NCBI GenBank assembly: GCA_964562175.1
Contig: CAZLRV010000004.1
Location: 42,089 to 106,088 of the forward strand
Direction: 5' to 3'
DNA from: CAZCJU01 sp964562175
GTDB lineage: Bacteria > Bacillota > Clostridia > Oscillospirales > CAG-272
Length of the DNA stretch: 64,000 nucleotides
Shown here: in pieces, positions 27,201 to 34,650 of the stretch
Layout of the letters: every line of letters starts with the position of its first letter
How positions within the stretch are numbered: position 1 is the first letter of the stretch
The notes under the pieces: generated by a model
Told to the model about the DNA's origin: nothing
The model's database searches: none
What the model saw: the letters and a program-made list of their open reading frames with translations, nothing else
Made by a program: the position numbers and the translations under genes

Positions 27201-28249
27201 TATTTTCTCCGCAATGCGTTTATTCTGTCGCAGGCGTATGATATGCTTGCCTCGTCCTCGGGCGTGTATTGACTTTCGGCATCCGGCAGATCTGCGAGAA
27301 TACCGTAATTGAAAATATCCTCACGGTTACATAAGTACATATCCTCAAGACTTCGGTATATCTCATCTCCGTCACTCAAAAGGGCGGTAATGACCGTGAG
27401 CGTTTTGTATTTGTCGTCGCACGCCTCTTTGCTTATACGCATCACGGGTCGGGGAGAGCAGAGCTTGGAAAAGGAATAATCGACAAGAAACCGTCCGCCG
27501 CCATAAAAGGACGGCAAAAGCAAAAGAGCTATTATCAAGCCGAATGGATACGACGATACATCAAAAACGATACAGCATAAGACAAACAAGATCAAGGTGA
27601 GCGAAATTATCGATACGAAATATAAATATTTCTTATAAGTGCCGCCTTGTGTGACAAGCTCGGACAGATCCGCTTGACTTATATGCGATAAAGCCTCCCC
27701 GGGGCTTTGCTTATGCTTTTTTGCATATCGGCAAATTGCGCTTGCATAGTGCCGCCTTGTTTGCTCGTCTCCGATATAATAATCGTCATATTGCAAAAGC
27801 TGTTTGTGAAGAGAAGAGGAGGATTCGTATATGCTTCCGTAGTCAAGCTCCTCGCAGATATCGAGCAGCTCAAGCACGCACTTTGAATTTTCGCATTTGC
27901 CATGCGTAAAAAGCTTGTAAAGCTCTTTGACACAGCAATATATTATCGCTCCGTGCAGGTGCGTAAGAAGTTTCTCGCTTGCCCCCGCATCTTGAAGATA
28001 TTGACAAAGCTCCGACTGCGTCGGCGAAAAGCCGCGCTCGATGAGATACGAATGAAGGGCGGAAAGCTCACGGGAAATATACAGTCCGTCAAGCATACGA
28101 CAAGCTCGGCGTATGCTTTTCGACAGCGAATAATAGTTGTCCGCAAGCAGGCGAATATCATCGTTAATATTCTCTGCGGCAGCCTCGGTGTTTATTGCCG
28201 CATAAATGACCGAATCGATTTTTTTCAGCTCTGTGCTAATTTTCGACAT
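21269..28249 (-). CDS. Cyclic beta-1,2-glucan synthase homologue (GT84-GH94)
   Basis: 2326 residues, one uninterrupted frame. Residues 1-200 are soluble helices, then two membrane helices (about 208-252). The GT84 glucosyltransferase has TLDSDT (about 414-417), ILSHDLLEG and LDRWIRGDIQ, followed by further membrane segments. Next comes the glycoamylase-like domain (RTSPTNIGLY, NWYDTETLDTL, FGISES, YGFYEAIDL). The C-terminal half is GH94-type: FYRDQ-like YGYRDQLQD, RCSDDLLWL and the catalytic GSGDWNDGMNEVG (about 2021). Brucella and Agrobacterium enzymes initiate, elongate, cyclise and trim periplasmic glucan. Start at 28249 has CGGAG 6 bases upstream. Confidence 0.9.
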   Translation of the reverse strand: MSKISTELKKIDSVIYAAINTEAAAENINDDIRLLADNYYSLSKSIRRACRMLDGLYISRELSALHSYLIERGFSPTQSELCQYLQDAGASEKLLTHLHGAIIYCCVKELYKLFTHGKCENSKCVLELLDICEELDYGSIYESSSSLHKQLLQYDDYYIGDEQTRRHYASAICRYAKKHKQSPGEALSHISQADLSELVTQGGTYKKYLYFVSIISLTLILFVLCCIVFDVSSYPFGLIIALLLLPSFYGGGRFLVDYSFSKLCSPRPVMRISKEACDDKYKTLTVITALLSDGDEIYRSLEDMYLCNREDIFNYGILADLPDAESQYTPEDEASISYACDRINALRRKYGNRFFLFMREREYSRGEKCFTARERKRGAVIELSRLLCGKESTLKIMCGEKDELDGTRYAITLDSDTLIAPGEASLMVRCAAHPINRPVIDPHTHRVIRGHGIFQPAVRVRLASGSKTYFSLLSSSCRGFCGYNSTSFESYGDIFDESNFCGKGIFDVKCFEECISEAFCDGVILSHDLLEGLYLRCGGMSDVSLYDSTPSNALSYYKRLDRWIRGDIQALTQSLGYVKTKNGVRKNPLGALCRFKLIDNVIGHFTPLASLIAFLAALLFPHKISACCSVFAVFHIIVPCAVRCAEGLFFSSFGITRKYRSVVMSSFWNTFFSSLLKISSLPHEALTATRALIYSAKGLITKKHLLRWVSAASAERSSLGTPSEYIIVFSFSLLLGFTVACFVNCGLYRFFGLTFMLCPFVMYFLSRPIKYPSDKKTAEDISVLREYAADSWKYFDELVCEKYNYLPPDNYSEIAHHPVATRTSPTNIGLYMLVCLCVCDLRLINAHQLSKRLKSTLATIKKLKKYKGNLYNWYDTETLDTLDDFVSSVDMGNYLACLITLSQGLEEYFAQDMSLYEIKRDIDDIIAASHPEVLYDEKKHLFATGLRVGIGLSSSHYDIYMSEARTLSYIAVALGRIPPSHIGAPLRVVLSQNGYIGLGSWSGTCFEYFMPSLFLPTPRGSLQYEALRFAYAEQLRHRAVVRGKQVFGISESCYYAFDKMMNYQYKAHGIGTLSLGVGITQYVISPYSSFLMLGMSREALKNLATLRSVGAYGKYGFYEAIDLDLEGGGEYAVIRCFMSHHIGMSLIAIGNLCLDNIFVKRFIRDARMHSCLLFGEERIPVDELPYRPSRSADLNIAVHPLKYDTGKNTASGVISNTRDKLVFNELGQVALSSGNYCLTRPLAKRLGLTVFSSDSSLLHIPSENAVLKCTGREYNATLHSLSVSLSLSATSAVFACDISSDNESMVCFEPILAPWDEYSRHIAFSRLFVTFDCEDGLLYFTRKSRANGNDAVLCIAAVDETGNVLELEYEAVFDKILGVSPSMDELWELFSKKLRSSNINASEACVRPFFVGKCKSKHYRMIFSFSHRKTQAKENMLKFLHASDDKRELFPKLDRAGGLFVSALAGEHTAPSVAKTPGLSHIEDLWAFGLSGEDKLFLIDLRKANAPYDGVGEYLKGFFLLCRSLLVANLRFDTAVIYPEVGYDNGICDIIDDMLRKCGVYLLKNEKHGFHLIKAPDEAVVSLLIDSAFCRVEYPSIELCGISKPQKELNAVVKYEYAPSESDVRSIAKRRNMRIMSYIYSTPEFGTLLTSSSLGFTYFGSSHFNKITQFDTDAMDENGEKLYMLCDGVYYDLCACSHTVKWHDGCAVYLGCVNKEKYMIRVTVSSSSPTKLIAVDLDSDKPHRLIYSCRFVLGERKTETCTLRAKHCEKYLLVENMYSEEKKRAYIYSDCAVSSAFDGCLGTLEAYGGNVTFTIGYLRADEECICKERCIGDAVRLYKSSVEDECSHFVLSSPNKSLDFMFKMSLYQALHCRMYARCGFYQNGGAYGYRDQLQDCLAIIYSHPKTVREHIIRCAGYQYDTGDVMHWFHDDIRRGVRTRCSDDLLWLVYVVFEYVTATGDEDILTHRVEYITSPQLSEDETDRYESAVGSGIKESIYMHCVRAVELSLKRCECGLPLFGSGDWNDGMNEVGGQSVWLAFFMIGVLNKMASLARIVSDDTGEKKYSSEAQYMENAVEEFAFTGKYYIRGTYKSGEAIGKCGGDIDILPQAFAAFHGHDKQRIAASLATAYRELYDSRNKLVKLLTPPYTSQSQVGYIGSYPPGIRENGGQYTHAAVWLAAAFLKFGQAKKGYELLCAVNPCDRLGDNEAIEQYGAEPYVLAGDVYTAHGHEGEGGWSWYTGSAGWFYQTVLNCLLGYRHHATYFTLEPCLCREFDRFELVIRQSNTTYKVSAKLSDKSKTLLDGKKHDGACFAFDGKEHILELEIKK

Positions 28250-28310
28250 AATTGCTCCGTTTGACGTATTTTCACGGATATTATTGCCCGAATAAAGAAA
28301 AATAATCAAT

Positions 28311-28339
28311 GAATATTCGTCCGTGCGGGCAAATATAAA
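28311..28339 (+). promoter_or_regulatory. Candidate sigma-E (mother cell) promoter of spoIVA
   Basis: GAATATT (28311-28317) fully fits the sigma-E -35 pattern KMATATT. After 14 bases comes AATATAAA (28332-28339), matching five of eight positions of CATACAMT. In Bacillus spoIVA is sigma-E dependent. Assignment rests on motif match only. Confidence 0.45.
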
Positions 28340-28373
28340 TATACCGTAAAATGTTCGGAAGGAGAAGCAAAGC

Positions 28374-29852
28374 ATGGAAAAAAGAGGAATATACGGCGAT
28401 ATCGCACTTCGCACCGGAGGCGATATCTACATAGGAGTAGTCGGACCGGTGAGAACGGGAAAATCCACATTTATCAAGAGATTTATGGAAACGCTCGTTT
28501 TGCCGAATATAGAAAACGAATATGACAGAGAGAGGGCAAAAGACGAGCTGCCGCAATCCTCGCAGGGTAAGACCGTTATGACGACGGAACCGAAATTCAT
28601 ACCCGACGAGGCGGTGGAGGTCAAGCTTGCCGATAATGCCGCCTTTAGAGTGAAAATGATAGATTGTGTCGGATTCGTCGTACCGGGCGCACTCGGACAT
28701 ACCGAAAACGGAGAGGCGAGAATGGTTCAAACACCGTGGCAAAAAGAACCTATGACATTTGAGTACGCCGCGGAGATAGGCACAAAAAAGGTCATAAGCG
28801 ACCATTGTACCATTGGTATGCTCGTTACTTGTGACGGAACCTTCGGCGAAATATCGAGAGAGAGCTACGAGGAAGCGGAGGAGCTGACGGTGAACGAGCT
28901 TAAAAAATGCAATAAGCCGTTCGTTATAATACTTAATTCGGCACATCCGGAGTCGAGCGAGTCCGTCAAGCTTGCTTCGGAGCTTGAGAAAAAATACTCC
29001 TCCCCCGTCGCACTCGTCAACTGCCTGCGGCTTGATGAGGTCGATATAAAGAAAACGCTTGAGCTTCTTCTTATGGAGTTTCCGATAACTCAGGTAGGCG
29101 TACAGCTTCCCGAATATCTTCTCTCCCTGCCGAGTGAGCATGCGGTCTACACGTCCGTCGTCGGCTCCGTGCTTGCCTGTGCACAAAAGGCGGCAAAAAT
29201 AAAAGATATATCGCCCGCATTCGAAAGCTTGCAAGAAAACGAATATATCGACTCACTGCATATTGATGAAATAGACTTGGGAACGGGCGAGGCAAAAATC
29301 ACGCTTGTTTTGCCGGATGGCTTGTTTTATCAAATAATATCAGAGCAAACGGGATTTGATATAAGCACGGACGAGGAGCTTATGTCAACTCTTAAGACCC
29401 TGTCGGAAAACAAAAGGAAATTCGATAAGCTTGCCGGAGCGTATGACGATGTTATGCGTGAGGGCTACGGTATAGTCGCACCCGATACGGACGATCTGAC
29501 CCTGCAGGAGCCGGAGATAGTAAAGCAACCCGGCGGCTACGGCGTAAAGCTGAGGGCGAGCGCTCCGAGCGTGCATTTGATAAAAGCGGATATACAAACA
29601 GAGGTGAGTCCGATGGTAGGCACGGAGGAGCAAAGTGAGGAGCTTGTCAAATATCTGTTAAAGGAATTTGAGGAGGACAAAGACAAGATATGGGAAACGA
29701 ATATGTTCGGCAGATCGCTCAACGAGCTTGTCACGGAGGGGCTGAATGCCAAGCTTGAGCATATGCCCGCCGAGTCGAGGAAAAGATTTGCCGAAACGCT
29801 TGAAAAAATAATAAACGAGGGAAGCGGCGGCCTTATCTGCATAATACTTTAA
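28374..29852 (+). CDS. spoIVA: Stage IV sporulation protein A
   Basis: 492 residues. SpoIVA is the ATPase that polymerises on the forespore surface as the base of the spore coat. The N-terminal P-loop GPVRTGKSTF (about 24-33) is in the TRAFAC-like ATPase domain, with Walker B-type region MIDCVGF and the SpoIVA-specific PWQKEPMTFEYAAEIGTKKVISDH. The C-terminus ends GGLICIIL, the membrane- and SpoVM-contacting tail region. AAGGAG is 9 bases before the ATG. It is divergent from the glucan synthase gene. Its presence is the best evidence that the organism sporulates. Confidence 0.97.
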   Translation: MEKRGIYGDIALRTGGDIYIGVVGPVRTGKSTFIKRFMETLVLPNIENEYDRERAKDELPQSSQGKTVMTTEPKFIPDEAVEVKLADNAAFRVKMIDCVGFVVPGALGHTENGEARMVQTPWQKEPMTFEYAAEIGTKKVISDHCTIGMLVTCDGTFGEISRESYEEAEELTVNELKKCNKPFVIILNSAHPESSESVKLASELEKKYSSPVALVNCLRLDEVDIKKTLELLLMEFPITQVGVQLPEYLLSLPSEHAVYTSVVGSVLACAQKAAKIKDISPAFESLQENEYIDSLHIDEIDLGTGEAKITLVLPDGLFYQIISEQTGFDISTDEELMSTLKTLSENKRKFDKLAGAYDDVMREGYGIVAPDTDDLTLQEPEIVKQPGGYGVKLRASAPSVHLIKADIQTEVSPMVGTEEQSEELVKYLLKEFEEDKDKIWETNMFGRSLNELVTEGLNAKLEHMPAESRKRFAETLEKIINEGSGGLICIIL

Positions 29853-29860
29853 TAATTCTA

Positions 29861-29889
29861 TTGACATTTTCCTGCTCGGGTGCTATAAT
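29861..29889 (+). promoter_or_regulatory. Sigma-A promoter of the SIS gene
   Basis: TTGACA (29861-29866), 17-base spacer, TATAAT (29884-29889), 30 bases before the ATG at 29919. Both boxes are perfect. Confidence 0.85.
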
Positions 29890-29918
29890 TATAAAAAAAC
29901 TCGGGAGATAAGATAAAT

Positions 29919-30518
29919 ATGAAAAAAGAATCCTTTGATGAGGCAAAAAAATCGATAAGCATCGAGACTAAGGCGGTGGGCGATGTTTTGCAATACATTG
30001 ACGAGGAATCCTTCGGTGCGGCCGTCGATGCATTGTCGGGCTGTAATAAAATAATCACGTGTGCCTCCGGCTCATCCGGAATAGCGGCAAAAAAATTTCA
30101 GCACAGCCTGTGCTGTATTGAACGCCCGGCATGCTTTATGTCCCCGGCTGAGGCGGTACACGGCGGACTCGGCGTGGTGACCGACAAGGATTGCGTCGTT
30201 ATGGTGTCCAGAGGCGGCAAAACGGCGGAGCTGTTGCCAATAATCGACGTGGTAAACAAAAAGGGCGCAAAGCTCATAGCCGTAACGGAAAATCTAAGCT
30301 CACCTCTTGCAAAATGCGCCGATATCGTGATCGCCATGAAGATAGAATGCGAGAGCGACAAATACAATATGATGGCGACAAGCTCGTATATAGCTACGAT
30401 AGCGATATTCGATGCATTGCTGTGTGCGGTAATGGAGGAGACCGGTTATAAAAAAGAGCAGTTCGGTCTTATCCATCCCGGCGGAGCTGTTGGCGAAAGA
30501 CTTAATGCGAAAAAATAA
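29919..30518 (+). CDS. SIS-domain sugar-phosphate isomerase (KdsD/GutQ-like, no CBS domains)
   Basis: 199 residues forming a single SIS domain: CASGSSGIAAKKFQHSLCCI, the serine-rich phosphosugar loop VSRGGKTAELLPII, and FGLIHPGGAVGERLNAKK at the C-terminus. This last segment resembles the arabinose-5-phosphate isomerase (KdsD/GutQ) class, whose usual CBS pair is missing here. The substrate is probably a pentose or hexose phosphate, but it cannot be fixed from sequence. The gene has its own strong promoter and no operon partner. Confidence 0.82.
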   Translation: MKKESFDEAKKSISIETKAVGDVLQYIDEESFGAAVDALSGCNKIITCASGSSGIAAKKFQHSLCCIERPACFMSPAEAVHGGLGVVTDKDCVVMVSRGGKTAELLPIIDVVNKKGAKLIAVTENLSSPLAKCADIVIAMKIECESDKYNMMATSSYIATIAIFDALLCAVMEETGYKKEQFGLIHPGGAVGERLNAKK

Positions 30519-30664
30519 AGCAAAAAACGCATATTTAACAATAATTTAACCAAATTATAATAATGAGTACACCACTGAGCTTGCGGTGAGTAGTATAATG
30601 AATTTAGACAAAAAAATAACAAATTTCATAAATCTATAAACGTAAAAAACGGAGGTCCATTATT

Positions 30665-31357
30665 ATGATGGGAACAAAAATACTCGTCATTGATGACGAT
30701 TCAAACATCTGCGAGGCATTAAGACTTTATTTTGAAAATGAGGGCTATGAAGTTAAGACCGCAAACGACGGCACGGAGGGCGTAAGCTTTTTCAAAATAT
30801 ACGAGCCGGATCTCGTACTGCTTGATATTATGCTCCCCAAGAAAGACGGCTGGAGCGTTTGCCGTGAGATAAGAGAGGTCTCCTCAAAGCCTATCATTAT
30901 GATTACCGCAAAGGGCGAGGTGTTCGATAAGGTACTCGGTCTTGAGATGGGTGCGGACGATTTCGTGGTAAAGCCCTTCGATATGAAGGAGCTTGCGGTA
31001 AGAATAAAGGCGGTGCTTCGCCGTTGCAATTCTCACGAGGTTCAGAGCGATGACGAGGTCATAAAATTCGAGAATATCGAGATATCCTTGCAGAAATACG
31101 AGCTTAAGCTCAGAGGCAAGAGCGTTGATATTCCCCCCAAGGAGCTGGAGCTGCTCTACTTCTTGGCATCGAACTATAACAGAGTATTCACAAGAGACCA
31201 GCTGCTTGATAAGGTATGGGGCTTCGATTATCTCGGAGATTCGAGAACGGTCGATGTTCACGTTAAGCGTCTGCGTGAAAAGCTTGAGGGCGTAAGCGAC
31301 AAATGGGTGCTTAAGACCGTTTGGGGCGTAGGCTATAAATTCGAGCTTTTGCAATAA
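30665..31357 (+). CDS. OmpR/PhoB-family response regulator
   Basis: 230 residues. The receiver domain (4-120) has the acidic pair DDD, phospho-acceptor Asp54 in LVLLDIMLPKKDGW, and conserved Thr and Lys (MITAKGE, VVKPFD). The winged-helix DNA-binding domain (about 130-228) has KELELLYFLASNYNRVFTRDQLLDKVWG and VDVHVKRLREKLE. GGAGGT lies 8 bases before the ATG. It pairs with the histidine kinase 117 bases downstream. Targets are unknown; the HtrA-like gene that follows the kinase is a natural candidate. Confidence 0.95.
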   Translation: MMGTKILVIDDDSNICEALRLYFENEGYEVKTANDGTEGVSFFKIYEPDLVLLDIMLPKKDGWSVCREIREVSSKPIIMITAKGEVFDKVLGLEMGADDFVVKPFDMKELAVRIKAVLRRCNSHEVQSDDEVIKFENIEISLQKYELKLRGKSVDIPPKELELLYFLASNYNRVFTRDQLLDKVWGFDYLGDSRTVDVHVKRLREKLEGVSDKWVLKTVWGVGYKFELLQ

Positions 31358-31385
31358 CGGCAAAGCAATGATGTGATATTCTTAT

Positions 31386-31445
31386 GGCAGGGCATCAAGT
31401 ATAATATGTATATGTGTGATTATACAGTATGCTTGAGGCTCTGCC
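31386..31445 (+). other. Large imperfect inverted repeat between response regulator and kinase genes
   Basis: GGCAGGGCATCAAG (from 31386) pairs with CTTGAGGCTCTGCC (to 31445) at 12 of 14 positions around an AU-rich 32-base loop. There is no strong T tract after it. It could lower kinase expression relative to the regulator by RNA structure, or stabilise the upstream mRNA. Confidence 0.5.
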
Positions 31446-31474
31446 TTATTTATACGATCGGATAGGACAGGGAA

Positions 31475-32941
31475 ATGTTCAAAAGCATATTTTCAAAGTA
31501 CGTCGTTACCTTCATGTGTATAATTCTTGTTTGCTTTTCCATCTTGTCGGCTATTCTCGTATCGAATACGAGAAATAACTCGGAGCAGATGAAGCGGGAA
31601 AGCGTTGAGAATGCGTGCGAGGTCATAACGGACAAAATAACGGAGGATTTCGGAAATTATTCCACCGATGACTTTAAGAGCTATACGTACTTTATAGAGG
31701 ACGGACTGCTTTCGTCTATGGTAAACGCCGCAGGCGAGGATATGTTTGTCTTGATAACCTCGGATAACGGGCAGGTGCTTACCTTCGGCGGCAAAAACGG
31801 CGGTGAATATATCGAGAGCCGATTGGAAAACGAGGAACTGCTACACCGCATAAGCGCAGAGGGAGAATATACCGAGTTTTCGGATCTCGGCGGCTTTTTT
31901 GCCAAGCGTCATCTCGTTTCCGGCAGAGCCGTAACAAGCACCGATGCGGGAGATGTCGGTTATGTACTCGTATGCACGCCGGAGTCGGGCTATAAGGTCT
32001 TTGAAAACAAGACCGCACGTGTTGTTATAATAGCGGGTGTATGGGTAATGCTTGCCGCTCTTGTCGCCGTGTATTTTATTTCGGATAAGATAATCAGCCC
32101 CATAAAGCAAATGGGCGTTGCGGCAAAGGAGTTTTCGCAAGGAAAATTCGATACAAGAGTCCCCGTAAACGGTCAGGACGAGGTAGCACAGCTCGCACAG
32201 GCTTTCAATAATATGGCATCCGCGCTTGAGAAAAACGAGGAAACGAGAAAAACATTCTTGGCAAACGTCTCGCACGATCTGCGCACGCCGATGACGACTA
32301 TATCCGGCTTTGTAGAGGGTATGTTAAACGGTGCAATACCGCCCGAAAAGCAGAATTATTATCTTGAGATAATATCCTCGGAGGTAAAACGGCTCTCAAG
32401 GCTCGTTTCCTCACTGCTTGATATTTCAAGACTGCAGGCGGGCGACAGAAAACTGAATAAAACAAGATTCGACATATGCGAGATGGCACGGCAGATAATA
32501 ATCTCGTTCGAGCAGAAGCTTGATGCGAAAAAGCTCTGCGTTGAATTTGAGTGTGATGAGGACAATATGTATGCATTTGCGGACAGAGATGCGATATATC
32601 AGGTGCTTTATAATATTTGCGATAATGCGGTCAAGTTCTCAAGCGAGGGCGGCAAATATATCGTAAAAATAATCAAAAAAGAGAAAAAGCTGTTCGTATC
32701 CGTATATAATGAGGGCAAGGGCATACGCTCGGACGAGCTGGCGAATGTGTTTGACAGATTTTACAAGAGCGATAAGAGCAGAGGTCTTGATAAAACGGGT
32801 GTCGGCTTGGGTCTGTATATCGTAAAAACGATAATAGATTCGCACGGCGAAGAAATATGGGTCAGAAGCGAATACGATAAATATTGCGAATTCGTATTTA
32901 CCCTTCAAAGCTGTGAAAATTTGACAAATTCCAAAAAATAA
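31475..32941 (+). CDS. Membrane sensor histidine kinase
   Basis: 488 residues. TM1 is at about 11-31, an extracytoplasmic sensor domain at about 32-180, TM2 at about 186-205, then HAMP (SDKIISPIKQMGVAAKEFSQGKFDTRVP). The HisKA domain has phospho-acceptor His267 in NVSHDLRTPMTTISGF. The ATPase has N box YNICDNAVKFS, G1 and G2 boxes and GVGLGLYIVK. It is the partner of the upstream regulator. The signal sensed is unknown; the extracytoplasmic part has no family I recognise. Confidence 0.93.
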   Translation: MFKSIFSKYVVTFMCIILVCFSILSAILVSNTRNNSEQMKRESVENACEVITDKITEDFGNYSTDDFKSYTYFIEDGLLSSMVNAAGEDMFVLITSDNGQVLTFGGKNGGEYIESRLENEELLHRISAEGEYTEFSDLGGFFAKRHLVSGRAVTSTDAGDVGYVLVCTPESGYKVFENKTARVVIIAGVWVMLAALVAVYFISDKIISPIKQMGVAAKEFSQGKFDTRVPVNGQDEVAQLAQAFNNMASALEKNEETRKTFLANVSHDLRTPMTTISGFVEGMLNGAIPPEKQNYYLEIISSEVKRLSRLVSSLLDISRLQAGDRKLNKTRFDICEMARQIIISFEQKLDAKKLCVEFECDEDNMYAFADRDAIYQVLYNICDNAVKFSSEGGKYIVKIIKKEKKLFVSVYNEGKGIRSDELANVFDRFYKSDKSRGLDKTGVGLGLYIVKTIIDSHGEEIWVRSEYDKYCEFVFTLQSCENLTNSKK

Positions 32942-33071
32942 TGCGATTTTACACAAAATTAAATTTATGAAACAGCCGATTACAAACTTTATTTATAACT
33001 CCAATGTATAATATAAATGTACGGATAATTCATGCACCGAGCATTCGGTGGTTCTGTAATAGGTTTGGTCG

Positions 33072-34262
33072 ATGAAATTGGAAAATACAGATAAAAGTGT
33101 CGAGACCGACGGCAACGGAAGACAGGTCACGACATATGGCGGCTATTCATACGTTTTCGATTACGATGAGTACGATACCCGAGAGGGAGAGAACGAGAAA
33201 ACGAGAACGTATGGTATGCTTCTTGCCATGATAGCCGTTTTTACCGTAAGCGTGCTTTGCGTGGCGGTGGTAATAATAACGGATATCGTAAAAGGCTCTT
33301 CATACAAAGACAGCTCGCCGATCGGCGCTATTACCGATTCCGGAACCCCATTCGGCAGCTTAACTCGCGATGAGATAGCAAGCAAAACAGGCACCTTTAC
33401 CGTCAGCATCTGCGTAAAGAACGGCGACGGTGAGGAAAACGGAACCGGTATAGTGATAACCTCCGACGGTTATATAGTTACGGGCAATACTTTACTTGAA
33501 AATACCGAAATAGTCGAGGTATGCTTTGACGGCGGTAAAATATATACCGCATCGGTGTGCGGACGCGATACCGTAAACGATATCGCTCTGCTGAAGGTCG
33601 AAGCCGAGGGGCTTACCTCGGCAAATATAAATACCGATTCAAGCATCGGTGAGGGCGATTCCGTGATGGGAATAGCGGCATCCGTCGGCGAACGAAAGCC
33701 GTTTATTATCAGCGGCACCGTAAGCTCAATATGTGATGAGGTCATATCGGTGAACGATGACGGTCAAAAGCTTTTTTGCAAGGTGATAAAGACAAGCTTT
33801 TCGCCGAATGCCGAGCTGTCGGGGGCGGTGCTTACCGATATGAGAGGCAACGTTGTCGGCATAATGTCGGATATATGCGGAAACGGTCAGACGGCACTTC
33901 CCGTAAGTTCGCTTTTGCCTATAGTAAAGGGAATGATGAACGGTTACAGCGAGGCGATATCCACAGAATACAGAGATAATGAGGCGTGGGGAGTACACGG
34001 CAAGACGGTAACTGCAGAAATGTCGGAAAAATATAACTTGCCTCGCGGTGTTTTCGTTAAGTATTTCGAGTCGAATTCCCTGCTTAAAAAAGCGGGAGTG
34101 AAGAAAAACGATATTATAGTGGTCCTTGATTCCGTAAACGTTGACAGCGTGGAGAGCTTTAACACGCTGTGCGGAAAAGCGGTAAAGGGCGCTAAGGTCG
34201 GTGTAACGGTGTACAGAAACGGACATTATTATCAATTGACATTTGTAAACGAGACAGAATAA
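33072..34262 (+). CDS. HtrA/DegP-like membrane protein lacking the catalytic histidine
   Basis: 396 residues: a cytoplasmic N-terminus, one membrane helix (about 53-74), a trypsin-like domain (about 105-295) and a PDZ domain (about 310-392). The strand pattern GTGIVITSDGYIVTGN matches HtrA, but NHVV is NTLL here, so the catalytic His is Thr140. Asp170 (VNDIALLKV) and a Ser in LSGAVL (Ser250, in place of GNSGGPL) remain. It is probably an inactive relative acting as a binding or sensing protein. A 6-base-stem hairpin (33035-33050) lies in its leader. It follows a two-component pair, as active HtrA genes often do. Confidence 0.82.
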   Translation: MKLENTDKSVETDGNGRQVTTYGGYSYVFDYDEYDTREGENEKTRTYGMLLAMIAVFTVSVLCVAVVIITDIVKGSSYKDSSPIGAITDSGTPFGSLTRDEIASKTGTFTVSICVKNGDGEENGTGIVITSDGYIVTGNTLLENTEIVEVCFDGGKIYTASVCGRDTVNDIALLKVEAEGLTSANINTDSSIGEGDSVMGIAASVGERKPFIISGTVSSICDEVISVNDDGQKLFCKVIKTSFSPNAELSGAVLTDMRGNVVGIMSDICGNGQTALPVSSLLPIVKGMMNGYSEAISTEYRDNEAWGVHGKTVTAEMSEKYNLPRGVFVKYFESNSLLKKAGVKKNDIIVVLDSVNVDSVESFNTLCGKAVKGAKVGVTVYRNGHYYQLTFVNETE

Positions 34263-34287
34263 AACGGTAAATATACGGAGAAAAGCC

Positions 34288-34650
34288 ATGAGCGAAAGCA
34301 GCGTTAGAAGCAAAATTAAAAAAGGCGATGCTTTCGCTGCTTTTTTTATATTGTTGCTTGCACTGACCATGCTTTTGGTTTTGCCAAGCTCATCCGATAC
34401 GGTCAATATAAAATGCGGTGAGCGTGTATTGACTCGCAAGCTGCATGAGGATTGCAGACTACAGCTTGAAAACAACGGCATTTCTCTGACGGTGGTAATA
34501 GAGGACGGATGTGTTTACGTTGATGAATGCACTTGCCCTGATAAGCTGTGCGAAAAAACGGGCAAAATTAAAAACGGGTGCATCGTTTGTCTGCCGGCTC
34601 AGGTAATGATAACGCTCGGCGAAACGGAGGCGGATATCGTTGCGGGTTAA
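34288..34650 (+). CDS. NusG domain II-containing protein
   Basis: 120 residues. One membrane helix (about 15-33) is followed by a small outward-facing domain. The conserved end CPDKLCEKTGKI and NGCIVCLPAQVMITL, with paired Cys, identifies the NusG domain II family (PF07009), which is not NusG itself. Its end overlaps the start of the next gene, and the trio with the Gx transporter and ApbE recurs in Firmicutes. The role is unproven; a part in membrane flavin or quinone-linked electron transfer is inference from neighbours. Confidence 0.85.
   Translation: MSESSVRSKIKKGDAFAAFFILLLALTMLLVLPSSSDTVNIKCGERVLTRKLHEDCRLQLENNGISLTVVIEDGCVYVDECTCPDKLCEKTGKIKNGCIVCLPAQVMITLGETEADIVAG

Noticed and set aside
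28281..29234. 317-residue minus-strand frame over spoIVA
   Set aside because: Antisense to SpoIVA with its conserved motifs; rich in Arg, Cys and His as typical shadow frames are.
33726..33745. Possible active protease call for the HtrA-like gene
   Set aside because: The His and the GNSGGPL block are not intact, so active DegP/HtrA was not assigned.
33726..34481. 251-residue minus-strand frame over the HtrA-like and NusG-II genes
   Set aside because: Spans two real genes antisense, without a start site or recognisable motif.
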